Source: Closterium sp. Naga37s-1 (lineage: Eukaryota; Streptophyta; Zygnematophyceae; Desmidiales; Closteriaceae). From it: DNA of 64,000 nucleotides. Position 1 is the stretch's first letter, and the number at the start of each line of letters is the position of its first letter. Shown one piece after another: positions 20,660-31,721 of the stretch. The position numbers were made by a program, and so were the translations under genes. The stretch is from assembly GCA_947471745.1 (NCBI GenBank), contig CANJKZ010001237.1:2090001-2154000 (forward strand). Reading direction: 5' to 3'. A model generated the notes under the pieces. The model saw only the letters and a list, made by a program, of their open reading frames with translations, made no database searches and was not told the DNA's origin.

Positions 20660-23600
20660 TACCCCCATAGGCAAAGTAGGGGACAACAAACACAACAAGC
20701 GGTCACAAGACCAGTCTGCAGAAGAGAGCACAACTCAGGGTGGATCACAAAGTCACGACGTATTCTGAGCACAAGCAAGTGGCCACAAGGCCAGTTCACA
20801 TGCAGAGGTATATAATAGCAAGGCAGTACACTAATCACAACCTAGCAAGAGAAAACATGCAGGTATAAGATATATACCAGTGTACAACAAGAGCAAGTCA
20901 AGCAACCAGCAGGTGAGGCAGAGTGGGCACAAGCCCAAGAGCAGTGCAGAAACGGTGATGATCACCAGACCCAAGGGCCTTGGTGAAGACATCAGCAGTG
21001 TTGGCCCGAGAGGCCATGAAAGCAAGGCGCAGCTGACCACGCTGCTGCAGCTCACGTGCAAGAAAGTAGCGAAGAGCAATGTGCTTCGTTCGGTGCTCCA
21101 GTCTCTGCTCGTGACACAAGGCAAGCATTGCCTTGTTGTCGATGTACAGAACTGGAGGAGAACGAGGCCGCTCCCCCAAGTCGGTCAGCAGGTAGGTCAG
21201 CCAGCGTAGCTCCTGTGCAGCCATGGCCCCAGCGTAGATCTCGGCCTCACAGCTGGAACCAAGCACAGAAGAAGAACGAGTGGACCTCCACGAGACAGAA
21301 CCAGAGCCAAGACTGAAGGTGTAACCCTGCGACGAACGCTGAGTCGTCTGGTCGTCGGCCCAAGAAGCGTCAGAGTGTCCTGTGAGGACCACCGAACCCC
21401 GTCCTCCAAGCACGAGCCCCATGCCCGATGTGCTGCACAAGTAACGCAATACCCTCTTCGCAGCATCAAAGTGAACCTTTCGGTGTCTACCAGGTGCCAC
21501 GTAGCGAGCCAGGAGGCTGAGAGGGTACGCGAGGTCAGGTCGTGTGCACGTCATCAGGTACATGCGGCAACCCACAAGCTCTGGGTACGGACCACTCGGC
21601 TCTACGGACTCGTCCGAAGGTGGAGCTGAGAGCGAGTGGCCGGTAGACAGAGGAGTGGGCTGTGGCGAGGACCAAGTGAATCGGAAGCGCTGAAGGACAT
21701 GGTGCACCATGTGTGACTGAGTGAGGGTGATGGTGCGCCGTGGTCTGTCCCGGGTGATCTGCAAGCCAAGATAGCTCCGCAGCTCACCCAGGTCAGTGCA
21801 GGTGTGTCACTCCTGCAGCTCCGCCTTCACTAGGGCCAGTGCCTCAGTGTCAGCAGTAGCAAAAACCAAGTCGTCGACGTACACGAGGATGTAGAACGGC
21901 GGCAGAGTAGTGTCGGTGCGGAGAAACAGCGACGGGTCAGCAGTCGAAGGAGCAAACCCAAGAGCCGCAAGTGTCGTCCTCAGTGTGTCGTGCCACTCAC
22001 GGGGTGCCTGACGCAGGCCGTACACTGGGCGCCGTAGGCTCCACTGGGTACCCTCAGGAAACGACCCAGTGAAGCACTGTGGACGGCGCAACCAGATGGC
22101 CTCGTGAAGGCTACCCTGCAAGAAAGCTGTCGAGAAGTCGAGGGAGTGCAGCTCGTAGTCACGTTGAGCTGCAACGTGTAGCAACACCCAAAGAGTGGTC
22201 ATCTTCGGGGTGGGGGAGAAGGTCTGAAAGAAGTCGACCCCCTCACGCTGACTGAAGCCTCGAGCAATGTAACGTGCCTTGAAGGCAGGCGGAGAACCCG
22301 GTGGCCGCTTCACCCTGAAAATCCACATGCCACTGACAATGTTCGCCCCAGGTGGGGGAACCTCACCGACGTAGGTGCCTGTGGACTTCCAGGAAGCCAT
22401 CTCTGCGTCCATGGCTGTCTGCCACTAAGAGGAGTACTCACCCGAAATCGCCTCCCTGTAGGAGCGCGGGGTGGGGATGTCAAGTGCATCGGGGTCTCCC
22501 TCAGGGGCAAGCAGCATGGTCGCGTGATGGGGTGAAGCGGCAGCAAGGCACTCCAGCTCCTCCTGTCTGTCCTCAAGAACGTCACAGCCAAGGGCAGTAC
22601 AGCCAAGAGCAGTCTCACCCCCGACGGACGGAGGACAGGCAGGGACAGGGTCAGAGACAAGACTCGCAAGGTAGTCTAGGCGGTACACAGCAGCAAAGTC
22701 AACGAGCTCAGCTACGAGGGCAGACGCAGCAGGAGACGAGAACGTAGGGTCCGTCACAACCGTAGCAAGAAGGCGAGTAACAGTCGGACTGGACGCACGA
22801 GCAAGGTCAGACGGAGGGTCAGCAACGTCAGGCAGAGAGGACGCAGGAGGTAACGGTAGGGCAACACGCTGAGGAACAGAGGAAGGACGGAGTGTCATAT
22901 TGTGAGTGCCGGGGACAGCCGGAGCACGCGGACGACGAACACGAGGAACACGAGCACGGACAGCAGCTCTAGGCTCAGGCTCAAGGTCAAAGCTAGACAC
23001 AGGCTCTCGACGCTCAGGGGTGGACGCACGAGTCTCAGGCTCTCGACGCTCAGTCAGGGACTCTGACACCGCAGTGTAAGGAGCAGGAGCAGGCAGTGGG
23101 GAGTGTGGTAGCAGTGGTGGCTGTGACTGGTCCGCCGGTGGACACAGCAACGGAGTAGTACCTGCCACAGGGAAGCCTGTAGCACCTGGCGGAAGACCGA
23201 GAAGGTGGCGAAGAGCACCAGTAGCTCCCGTACCTCCAACACGAGCAGCTCCTCCAGTACCCCCAGTAACACCTCCAGCACCAGTAGCACCAGCACCTCC
23301 AGCACCACGAGCTCCAACAGCGCCAGCACCTCAAGCACCAGTAGTACCTCCAGCACCTCCAGTGCCTCCAGCTCCAGTAGCACCTCCTGCACCTCCAGCA
23401 CCAGTAGTACCACCTGCTCCGGCAGCTCCAGCACCTCCAGTACGAGCACCTCCGGGACCAGTAGCTCCAGCACCTCCAGTACCTCCAGCTCCAACGCCTC
23501 CAGCACCAGTAGCACCATCACCTCCAGGGTCAGCAGCTCCCGCAGCTCCAGCACCAGTAGCACCAGCACCTCCAGTGCCAGTAGCTCCAGCACCTCCAGT

Positions 23601-26600
23601 AACAGTAGTACCTCCAGCACCAGCAGCTCCAGTACCTCCAGCTCCAGTACCTCCAGCACCGGCAGCACCTCCAGTACTAGCAGCTCCAGTACTTCCAGCA
23701 CCAGCAGCAGCTCCATCACCCCCAGCACCAGCAGCTCCAGTACCTCCTGCACCAGCATCACCTCTAGTACCTCCAGTAGTACCTCCAGCACCTCCAGCAC
23801 CAGCAGCACCTCCTGGACTAGTAGCTCCAGCACCAGCAGGACCATACCCTCCACCACCAGGACTGCCTCGCAGAAAGACCCACGCACGAATCGCCTGCGG
23901 CGAGAGCGTCTCAAGTAGAGCAGGCTGCGGTGGCTGTCCAGCTCCAGTACCTCCAGTATTGGTAGCTCTAGCACCTCCAGCTCCAGAAGCACCTCTAGTA
24001 CCTCCAGCTCCAGCACCTCCAGCGCCAGCAGCAGCTCCAGTACCTCCATCTCCAGGACCTCCAGAAGGACTCGCAGCACCCCCAGAGTCAGCACCCGAAG
24101 TCTCAGCACCCCCAGAGTCAGCACCCAAAGTCGCAGTACCCTCAGTCCCAGTTCCAGTGTCCACAGCAGTAGGCTGTAGAGACGGCAAAGACGGCAGAGG
24201 TGGGAACCCGGGGGGGGGGGTAGCCAGACGAGGAGAGCGGGCACCCCCAGACTCACCACCCCCAGTCCCATCTCCAGTTGTCTCAGCTCCAGAGTCCACA
24301 GCAGCAGGCTGCGGAGGCGGCGAAGACGGCCGTGGCGGGAAACCCGGGGGGGTCGCTAAGCGAGGAGAGCGGCGAGTAGTCGCCGTGTCGTCGGCGACGG
24401 CGTCACCCCCCTCAGGTGAGTCAGAGGAGTCAGAAGAGATCTCAACTGGCTCATCCAAGGGGGGTGGGTCTACCTGGGACACACCTGAGGGAGCAGGACC
24501 CTGTGGGGGGAGGGGGTCTACCGGGGGGGGGACTGGTACCAGGAAGAGGGGTGCAAGGGGGACCGGGTGGGACGCGTGCGGGTGAAGTCGGTAATAACAG
24601 ACTGACTCGTCAAAGGTGACGTCCTGAGAGGACAGAACACGACGCGAGGCAGGGTGGTAGAACTGCCAAGGCGGGGCGTCGGTGGGGAAGCCGAGGAAGA
24701 CACAGCGGAGAGTGCGAGGAGAGAGCTTGCTCGCTTTGGTATCGCGAACAAGGGAGAGCGCGCCCCAGACCCGAAACGACGACGCATCACCAGGCTGTCC
24801 CGTCTAACGGAGTGTGGGCGAGGTCTCTGGAGCAGAGACACGGGGCCAGAGGTTGAGCTGATGCGCAACGTATCGGACCGCAAACGGCCACAGGAAATGG
24901 GGAGCAGCCGCATGGATCATGGAGGTACGAGCAACCTCCATGATCAGGCCAATGCGACGCTCAGCGATCCCATTTTGCTGCGGAGAGGCCGAAAGCGTGA
25001 ACGACTGGGCGATGCCCTCATCCTGGTAGAACGTCTCAAGGACGCCAGAAGAGAACTCACCACCCCTGTCAGAATGCAGACGCAGGACTGGGAAGTCCTG
25101 CTGAAAGCGCTCGTGTAGCTGGAGACGAGTAGCACGGATCCAGGGGATCAAAACACCGCTGACGTCCGCCTTGCGACGCAAGGGGAAGACTGTGGTGTAG
25201 CGTGTGTAGTCGTCAACAACCAGCAGGAAGTAGCGCTCCTGGTCCGTCCCACCGACGAGGGCCGGGCCCCACACGTCCAGGTGGAGAGTCTGCAGAGGAG
25301 CAGTGGTCGGAGGAAACTCGGAGGAGTGAGGAGCGGCGCGCTGCCGCCCCTCGACGCAAGGAAGGCACAGCGGCGCAAGTGAGCGCGGGAGGGGGGGCAG
25401 GGTCTCAGGGAGGCCAGAGACCAGAAGCCGGGAGTGCATGCTGCGCAGACGCTGCAGGGAGGGGTGACCAAGACGGTGGTGCCAGCGCTGAGTCTCGTGC
25501 GTGAGTACTCTGCACGAGCAAGACGCAGCTAACTGCCCTGACGCAGACGCTCGACTCGACGCAGCTACCTGACCTGACTCAGCCACCTGTGCAGACGCAG
25601 TGGTCAGTGTGTACAGACTAGACCCAGGCTGTCGAGTGAACGTAGCCAGGTGACGGCCAGTCCGGGAGCACGTACAGATCGCCACACGCTGCCCTCCAGG
25701 AATAAAGGTATCAACCCAGACATCCTGAATGGCAGCATTGCTCACCAAGTTCGTCGAGAACGTGGGGAGGTGGAGACATGACAAAGAGCCGGAGGGGACT
25801 GCTGGACAAGGGAGGACCGTGGAGGCTCTCGCAACCACTGGGCCCCCAGAGGGGTCAGCCAGTGAGACTGGGACAGGTGCTGTGAGTGGTGTGACTATGG
25901 TGCAATCACGAAAGAAGCAACGTGACGCGCCTGAGTCAAGCTTGAAAGTGTGCAAGACCTCATCTGAGGCAGGACCTGTGGTAGTAGACGCACTAGCACC
26001 TAGAGCGTCGGTAGACGCACGGGCACCTAGAGCTGCAGCAGACTCACTAGCACTTGGAGCGGCAGCAGACTCACTAGCACCTAGAGCAGCAGTCCTAACA
26101 GAACGATAACCTCCACCACCAGGACGACCTCGCTGAATTACCCACTCACGAAGCTGCTGAGGGGTGGGGTCGTCCGGAAGAAGCAGTGCCCGCTGCTGTC
26201 CACCCCTGGCCGCAGCAACCGCCGCGGAAGTGGCCATGACAGACAGTGACGGTCAGGAGTAGGTCCAGCACCTCCAGCTCCTACAGCGCCAGCAGCACCT
26301 CCTGCACTCCTAGCAGCACCTCCACCACTCCCAGTAGCACGAGTAGCAGCAGCAGCAGTAAGAGCAGCAGGGCGGCGCGCGGTCACAGCAGGGCAGTAGT
26401 AGGCAGTAGCTCCTAGGGCAGAAGCATCTAGGGCCCCTTTTTTTTTTGTGTGTGTGTGTGTGTGTGTGTTTTTTTTTTTTTTTAATAAACAATTTAATTA
26501 TATTTAGGGTATAGCAGGGCGCTGGCGTAGGGCAGGGCGCTGGCGCAAGGCAGGGCGCGGGCGCAGGGCAGGGCGCTGGCGCAGGCTGCAGCAGTGCGTG

Positions 26601-27315
26601 ACGCGAGGGGCAGCAGAGCGCGACGCGACGGGCTGCCTTAGGGCGCGACGCGCGGGCTGCAGCAGAGCGCGACGTGCGAGGCAGCAGCGCGCGACTCGTG
26701 GGCTGCGTTAGGGCGCGGGCTGCAGGGGCAGGACGCACGGGCTCCAGGGGCGGTGTGCGGGCTCCAGGGGCGACGCGCGGGCTGCAGGGGCCGCGTGGAC
26801 GGGCTGCAGAGGCGACGCGCGGCTCGGCAGGTCCGCGCGCGAGCTGTAGGGGCGGCGCAAACGGGCCGCAGAGGCGGCGCGCGGGCTCCAGGGGAGACGC
26901 GCGGGCTGCAGGGGCCGCGCGGACGGGCTGCAGAGGCGACGCGCGGCTCGGTAGGTCTGCGCGCGGGCTGCAGGGGCAGCGTGAACGGGCTGCAGGGGCA
27001 GCGTTAACGGGCTGCAGGGGCGACGTATGGGCTGCAGGAGCGACGTACGGGCTGCAGGGGCAGCGCGCGGGCCACAGGGCAGGCGCGGCTGCAGGGGCAG
27101 CACGGTAGCAGGGGCGAGCACGGCTGCAGGGGCAGCACGGTCGTAGGGGCGAGCACGGCTGCAGGGGCAGCGCGGTCGCAGGGGCAGCGCACGGGCTGCA
27201 AGGGTCGCGACAGTGAGAGCTAGGGGCGCCAGCGCGCTGGCTACTGTGTAGGGCGTGGCGCTACCACTAGGCGGAACGGTGGGCCCATGTAGGAACGGTT
27301 CCTACTCTGATAACA

Positions 27316-27451
27316 TGTCAAGAACAGAACTAGGAATGAATGAGTGAACTAGGCAAGAGGTGAGTACAAGTAGGGGAAACCTAACCCTAAAGTGTTGTAC
27401 TCACTAAGGAGTGACCCTACTGTACCCTAGAGATACAATTGTAATTTGACA
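27316..27451 (-). repeat. LTR of the copia element in the pogo transposase (right)
   Basis: 136 bp, about 98-99% identical to the left copy; the PBS is immediately to its left. Confidence 0.9.
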
Positions 27452-28387
27452 CGGGCTACGAGAAGGAGAGGGTGACGGTGATGCTCGGCATCACCGCGGA
27501 CAGTCGCAAGCTCCCTGCCATGGTTATTTTCAAGCGCAAGACAATCCCGAAGATTCGGGTTCCTGCAGGTGAGTTTCAATCGAATCATGCATCATTTTCT
27601 TCCGTGAATGTGGCCGTGTTTTAACCACATCTGTCGTTTCTTGTCCAGGAGTGGTCATCCGTGCACAGGCAATGGGATGGATGGATGCCAAGCTTGTGGA
27701 TGATTGGGTGAACAACATCCTGCTGCCCTTCGTCAAGCCTCCGCGCGGCATCCAACTGTCCAAGACCCTTCTGGTCCTGGACTCGTACCGGGGCCACCTC
27801 ACCGATGGCGTGCTCACCAACCTGAAGTGGAACCGGGTAATCCCGGCCATCATCCCCGGGGGCTGCACCCCACTGCTCAGCCCCTTGACGTGAGCGTCAA
27901 CCGCTCGTTCAAGGCGCTGCTGCGTCAGATGTACAATGACTGGTTTGCCGAGATCGGCATCAACACCTTCACGAAGGCCGGTGAGTTGGTGTGTCGCCGA
28001 AGAAAACTTCCTGTGTGCATGTTATATCCTTGTCGCCGTATAAAACTTCCTCTGTGCCCCCCGTGCATCTTTTTCCTCGTGTGTGTCGCAGGGAACCTGA
28101 AGAAGCCCCCAGCCGAAATGGTGTTGAAGTGGATTGCGGCCGCATGGGCGGCCGTCCCTGACCATATCATCGAGAAGGCTTTTCTGACCACCGGCATCAG
28201 CAACTCCGTCGATGGGAAGCAGGATCACCTCGTCCTGGCCCACATGCGCGATGCGGGCGAGGTGGAGGTGGCACAAGACGTGCACGTCGCCCCTGAGGTG
28301 GAGGAGTGGGTTAACCCCTTGTTTGCCACCGCCGCTGATGATGAGGAGGCGGCAAAGGCGGCAGATGCAGAGGATGCCGGGGATCTG

Positions 28388-28500
28388 CCTGAGGAGGAGG
28401 AGGAGGAGGAGGAGGAGGAGGAGGAGGAGGAGGAGGAGGAGGAGGAGGAGGAGGCGGAGGAGGAGGAGGAGGAGGAGGAGGAGGAGGAGAATGAGGCGGA
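28388..28500 (+). repeat. GAG trinucleotide run
   Basis: A (GAG)n tract coding for poly-Glu in the last transposase exon. The Ser-, Arg- and Pro-rich frames over it are shadows. Confidence 0.9.
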
Positions 28501-28860
28501 GGAGGAGATGGAGGACGAGGAGGAGGACGAAGAGGAGGAGGGTGGGCTGGAGGAGGACGATGAAGAGTGAGGAGTAGGGGAGTGGTAGAGATGTTTGGGC
28601 CAGTACAATAGATTGTATGGTGCAGTAGCCACCCTGACATTGTAATGCCTAGAGCTACGGTACAGACAAGGAACTGAAGAGATGTGTGTAGGTTCAACAG
28701 TTTAGTTAACGAAATTGGATACGGTATGTCACTACAAGGAAGGGGGGGGGGGGGGGGGGGGGTCTTATGATGATTAGGGGCCAAGGGGGGGTCCTCACAA
28801 AACCTGCCACAATAAGAGACCCCCTACCCATTCAAGAGTCCCGGGGGACCTTCTTACCGG

Positions 28861-28886
28861 CGGGTCTTATAGTCGGCACTATACGG
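28861..28886 (-). repeat. Pogo right terminal inverted repeat
   Basis: Reverse complement of the left repeat; TA follows it. The stop codon of the neighbouring minus-strand gene is 8 bp away. Confidence 0.9.
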
Positions 28887-28894
28887 TACAAGGT

Positions 28895-30941
28895 CTACTT
28901 GTCACTGAGGTTGCTGTCACTGCTGGTGTCATCACTGGTGCTGCCGTCACTGCTGGTGTCATCACTGGTGCCCAGCTTCGCTTGCAGCTCCTTCACCTTG
29001 TTCTCCAACTCATGCACCTGTGCCACTGCATTGAAAGGGGAGAGTGGCGAGAGTGGGACACAGAGGAGACAGGAGGAGGCATTGTGAGCATGCCTTGAGG
29101 TGTCTATAACACGACTTCATCCCTTTTGTTCAAGCCTCTCAGCCAATGTGACCTGCAGAGTGTTAAGAGAGGCAAAGAGATGAGACATGAAAACAGTGAA
29201 CGTATATTGGCATGCCCGAAGCACGACTTAACACTCCCATGCAGGTGAGGCACTGCTGCAGTTGAGAAGCGTTGAACAAGACCAGAAGAGCTGTGCACTT
29301 GAGGGCCATATCAGAAGACTGCGCATGGCTGTAAATCAGAAGAGGCATGGAGCACAGTGAAGCGCAAGAGTTGCGTGAAGCCCAGCAACCAATCTTACCC
29401 CCACGTACAACCCAGATCACCCCTAGATCCCTCACACCATCTTTCTCTCTGCACCCCATCGAGCCCCCCCCCGTCATCTCCAACCCACTCTGCCAACTCC
29501 CCTTTCTCTCATCTGAATCAACTCGGGACACACATCTACTTTGTTTAAAAATGGTATCCGCCAACTTACTGAATTTGCTCTTCTCTTTGTGCCGCTCAGC
29601 AGCGTTCTTGGCGGTGGTCTCCTCACACTCCGCCATCTTCTCCTTCATCTTCTCTCCCATCGCATGCGTCGCGTCAAACTTATTCTCCGCCTCAAATCGC
29701 AGCTTCCTCAGCTTCCCCACATTCTCCTCACACTCCTCCACCTGGGGATTGCAAGACGGAGACAAACGCAGGAGATTGCAAAACGGTTCCTTTAGAAATT
29801 CAAACGCAGATGACAACATGGGATGTGCTCTCCGCCTCGAATCGCAGCTTCCTCAACTTCCCCACATTCTCCTCACACTCCTCCACCTGGCAAGGGAGGG
29901 AGAGGCACTCATGCATGTGGAGAGAGAGCGATATTTGTGACTGCCCACCTTCTCCTCACACTCCCCCACGCGGTCATCGGCGTGCAGTCATAGGCATTCA
30001 ATCATAGGCATTCAGCCATTCGCATTCAGCCATACGCATTCAGCCATACGCATTCAGCCATACGCATTCAGCCATAGGCATTCAGCCATACGCATTCAGC
30101 CATACGCGCGCAGTTATCGGCACGCGGTTATTGGCACGCAGTAAGAGAGGAGAGGGCGGGGAAGGAGAGAGGGATGGAGTATGCGTGCAGCAGCTTGAAC
30201 AAAGAAATGGGAAAATCTAGTGTGGCAGCTTAAACTGAAATTGCCGTTTGCACGCGCTCCTCTCCCATGGGGCTGGGCCAGAGGCCTCGCTGGCGCGCAG
30301 TGAGAGGTGAGGCAAGGAATAACGCTGGAGACACCTAAAAACATTTTTGAGACTTCTCGAAAATTTCTCACTGGGCCAGAACCCTCGTTGGCGCGCAGTG
30401 AGAGGAGAGGCAGGAATACCTCTTGAGAAGTCTCAATAGGCGTGCAGTCAGAGGTGACGCAAGGGGAGGGGACTTGAATGAAGCGAGTGAAGCGCGGGGG
30501 AAGGGATGGGGAAAGGTATGCGTATGAATGAGTACTACCGTCTTCCGCGCGTCATCCGCGCGGAGCTGGTCCTCATCGGCGCGCAGAATGCACCCCCCTC
30601 AGACCTCCGCCCCCCACGCGCTCGTCACTCTCGCCTCTCACCTGATTTAGAATGTCGTCTCAGTCTTCGGCGCGCAGCCGCACGAGCTGGTGCTTGTCAA
30701 TCGGCGCGCAGCCGCACGCGGTGCTGCTCGTCAATCGGCGCGCAGCCGCACGCGGTGCTGCTCGTCAACCGACACGCAGCATTCACCCCCTTCGCCGCTC
30801 CTCATTCTCGCCGCGCGTCATTCTCACCTTATCAAGGATTGCGTCGCAGTCCTCGGCGCGCAGTGGGGTAACCAACAGGCTGGCGACGAGCAACAGCAGC
30901 AGCGGGAGCGCGAGGAGCGCGGACAGGCGAGAGGTTCTCAT
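28895..30941 (-). CDS. Signal-peptide coiled-coil protein (multi-exon, model partial)
   Basis: Three exons are well supported. Exon 1, 30941-30828, is 38 codons: MRTSRLSALLALPLLLLL, a signal peptide, cleavage near RAE, then DCDAILDK and a GTGAGA donor. A coiled-coil exon, 29741-29570, starts after CCCCAG, reads VEECEENVGKLRKLRFEAE... to ...AAERHKEKSKF, and ends at GTAAGT. The last exon, 29025-28895, starts after AATGCAG, reads VHELENKVKELQAKLG then Ser/Asp repeats, and stops at TAG 28897-28895. A small exon near 29150-29090 (VTLAERLEQK) is possible, and phases show that at least one more exon is needed between 29570 and 29160. The product is probably secreted or ER-resident, with a long coiled coil; I cannot name the family. 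The pogo right end is 8 bp beyond the stop, so the original 3' region was displaced. Introns carry degenerate exon copies. Confidence 0.55.
29827..29974 (-). pseudogene. Partial copies of the coiled-coil exon
   Basis: Bases 29888-29827 repeat the acceptor and the first 20 codons of the exon at 29741 (VEECEENVGKLRKLRFEAE), then diverge with no donor. A shorter relic at about 29974-29948 reads RVGECEEK. They lie in the upstream intron and look like decayed tandem exon duplicates. Confidence 0.65.
29992..30105. repeat. 14-bp intronic minisatellite
   Basis: About eight tandem variants of CATTCAGCCATACG in an intron of the minus-strand coiled-coil gene. Confidence 0.85.
30640..30790 (-). repeat. 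Degenerate copy of the exon 1 end and 33-bp repeats
   Basis: On the minus strand, 30712-30655 resembles the end of exon 1 (GCGCGCCGAAGACTG..., ending CAG then GTGAGAGG), but it reads through a stop codon and lacks the signal peptide. Next to it are about three 33-bp units (CGGCGCGCAGCCGCACGCGG words). This is another partial exon duplication inside the intron. Confidence 0.6.
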
Positions 30942-31721
30942 TTCGTCGGGAGGCGAGGCGACGCTCGCAAGACGCGGAACGCGGACGCGAGAACGAGGAG
31001 AGCGAAAATGGGAACGGGGGAGTTCGAGAAGGGAGGGGGAAGTAGGTAACTACAAGCAGCGGTAGCTAGCGACGATTTTCAGAAGGTGCTCCTGCTACCC
31101 GTCGCTTCCAGCGCGTAGGAAACTGGCGAGTGGAGACACTTCCCTTTGCAAAGTCCTTCTAGGTACTCGATAACAATACATTCGTTACACAACTGAAGCC
31201 CGCGGTAATCTCCAGATGCTGCTTGCACCTGGCGATAATACTGTTTCGTCCTTATCTGGACCAATCCGCGTCGAGGTCGAGGAAAATTCTGGAACTTCAA
31301 ACAGAGATGGATGGACTAGTAGCCAGCGCACTTCAAACTAATAGTATTGTAACCAGCAGCAAATGTTTCAGCTCTAAACATAAAAAGTGTATGGGCTATC
31401 AACATGTGCTCTGAGTACCTTACGGAAATTGTAAACACAAAACCTCCTCCATCCATCCATTGAATCGATTTTGCTACACATTTATTGCGCTCTTCGTTTG
31501 GAAATAATAGTAGCTTGAGATTTCATTATTTCATCCTTTTATTTACAGCAGCTTCATTGTTGGAAATACGAGGGGGTGCATGGTAATGCAGAGAGAGTGA
31601 CTTCAGGACATGCATAGGGGAGTGCTTGCGCATATTATGGGGGTTCCTTTGGTTACTCAATGCTTGTGACGCCATTACTTGTTGGTCTGATGCCCATGCT
31701 ATCCCAGATCGAATGGGATAC
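30942..31721. other. Intergenic region between two minus-strand genes
   Basis: Holds the 5' region of the coiled-coil gene and the 3' flank of the bHLH gene. No coding signal, tRNA or repeat stands out; the short frames here are unremarkable. Confidence 0.45.

Larger units (their letters stand above)
20524..27451 (-). mobile_element. Ty1/copia LTR retrotransposon inside the pogo transposase, minus strand
   Basis: 136-bp LTRs at 20524-20659 and 27316-27451 differ at about 2 positions; the target duplication CGGGC is at 20519-20523 and 27452-27456. A tRNA-Met-type PBS lies at 27305-27315. Reading minus: GC-rich repetitive leader (about 27.2-26.5 kb) with a T/GT microsatellite (about 26430-26485), protease (about 25.95 kb), integrase (about 25.5-24.8 kb), a long Gly/Ala repeat linker (about 24.5-23.2 kb), RT (about 22.4-21.8 kb) and RNase H (about 21.4-20.95 kb). 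Little gag is recognisable. The coding part is broken, with perhaps four to six breaks, although the LTRs say it is young. Confidence 0.9.
19577..28570 (+). pseudogene. Pogo transposase, interrupted
   Basis: Coding blocks lie at about 19577-20222, 20348-20523, 27457-27568, 27649-27980 and 28092-28570, with GT/AG introns between most of them. The first block has no ATG at its track start; the first in-frame ATG is at 19676. It carries a Psq/CENP-B-like helix-turn-helix pair (EKQEWLARMEGEKLS..., then GRKAKYPDMEAHIYKRLLYFR). The catalytic core shows the three acidic residues in NADQT, LVLDSYRGH and PLDVSVN, the DDD pattern of pogo. The product ends in an almost pure Glu run (about 28388-28570). 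A copia element sits in the second block, and one base appears to be missing near 27875, just before PLDVSVN. The DNA transposon family call is firm; the exact N-terminus is not. Confidence 0.8.
10662..28886 (+). mobile_element. Pogo-type (Tc1/mariner superfamily) DNA transposon, with nested LTR insertions
   Basis: The left end at 10662 (CCGTATAGTGCCGACTATAA...) and the right end at 28886 are 26-bp perfect terminal inverted repeats. They are flanked by TA on both sides (10660-10661 and 28887-28888), the target duplication expected for pogo/Tc1-mariner. Its own DNA is 10662-10760, 18926-20523 and 27457-28886, about 3.1 kb; the rest is two LTR insertions. It encodes a CENP-B/Psq-like DNA-binding region and a DDE transposase in several exons. 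Poly-G runs of 21-22 bases lie roughly 125-155 bp from each end. The copy is inactive as it stands because its transposase is interrupted. Confidence 0.88.

Noticed and set aside
22900-24600. Long frames of Val/Leu/Glu or Ser/Thr or Ala/Pro repeats
   Set aside because: Other-frame readings of the Gly/Ala-coding linker repeat of the copia element.
29163-29819. 218-residue minus-strand ORF as one protein
   Set aside because: Only its central part (29741-29570) is coding-like, with splice sites at both ends; the rest is intron read-through.
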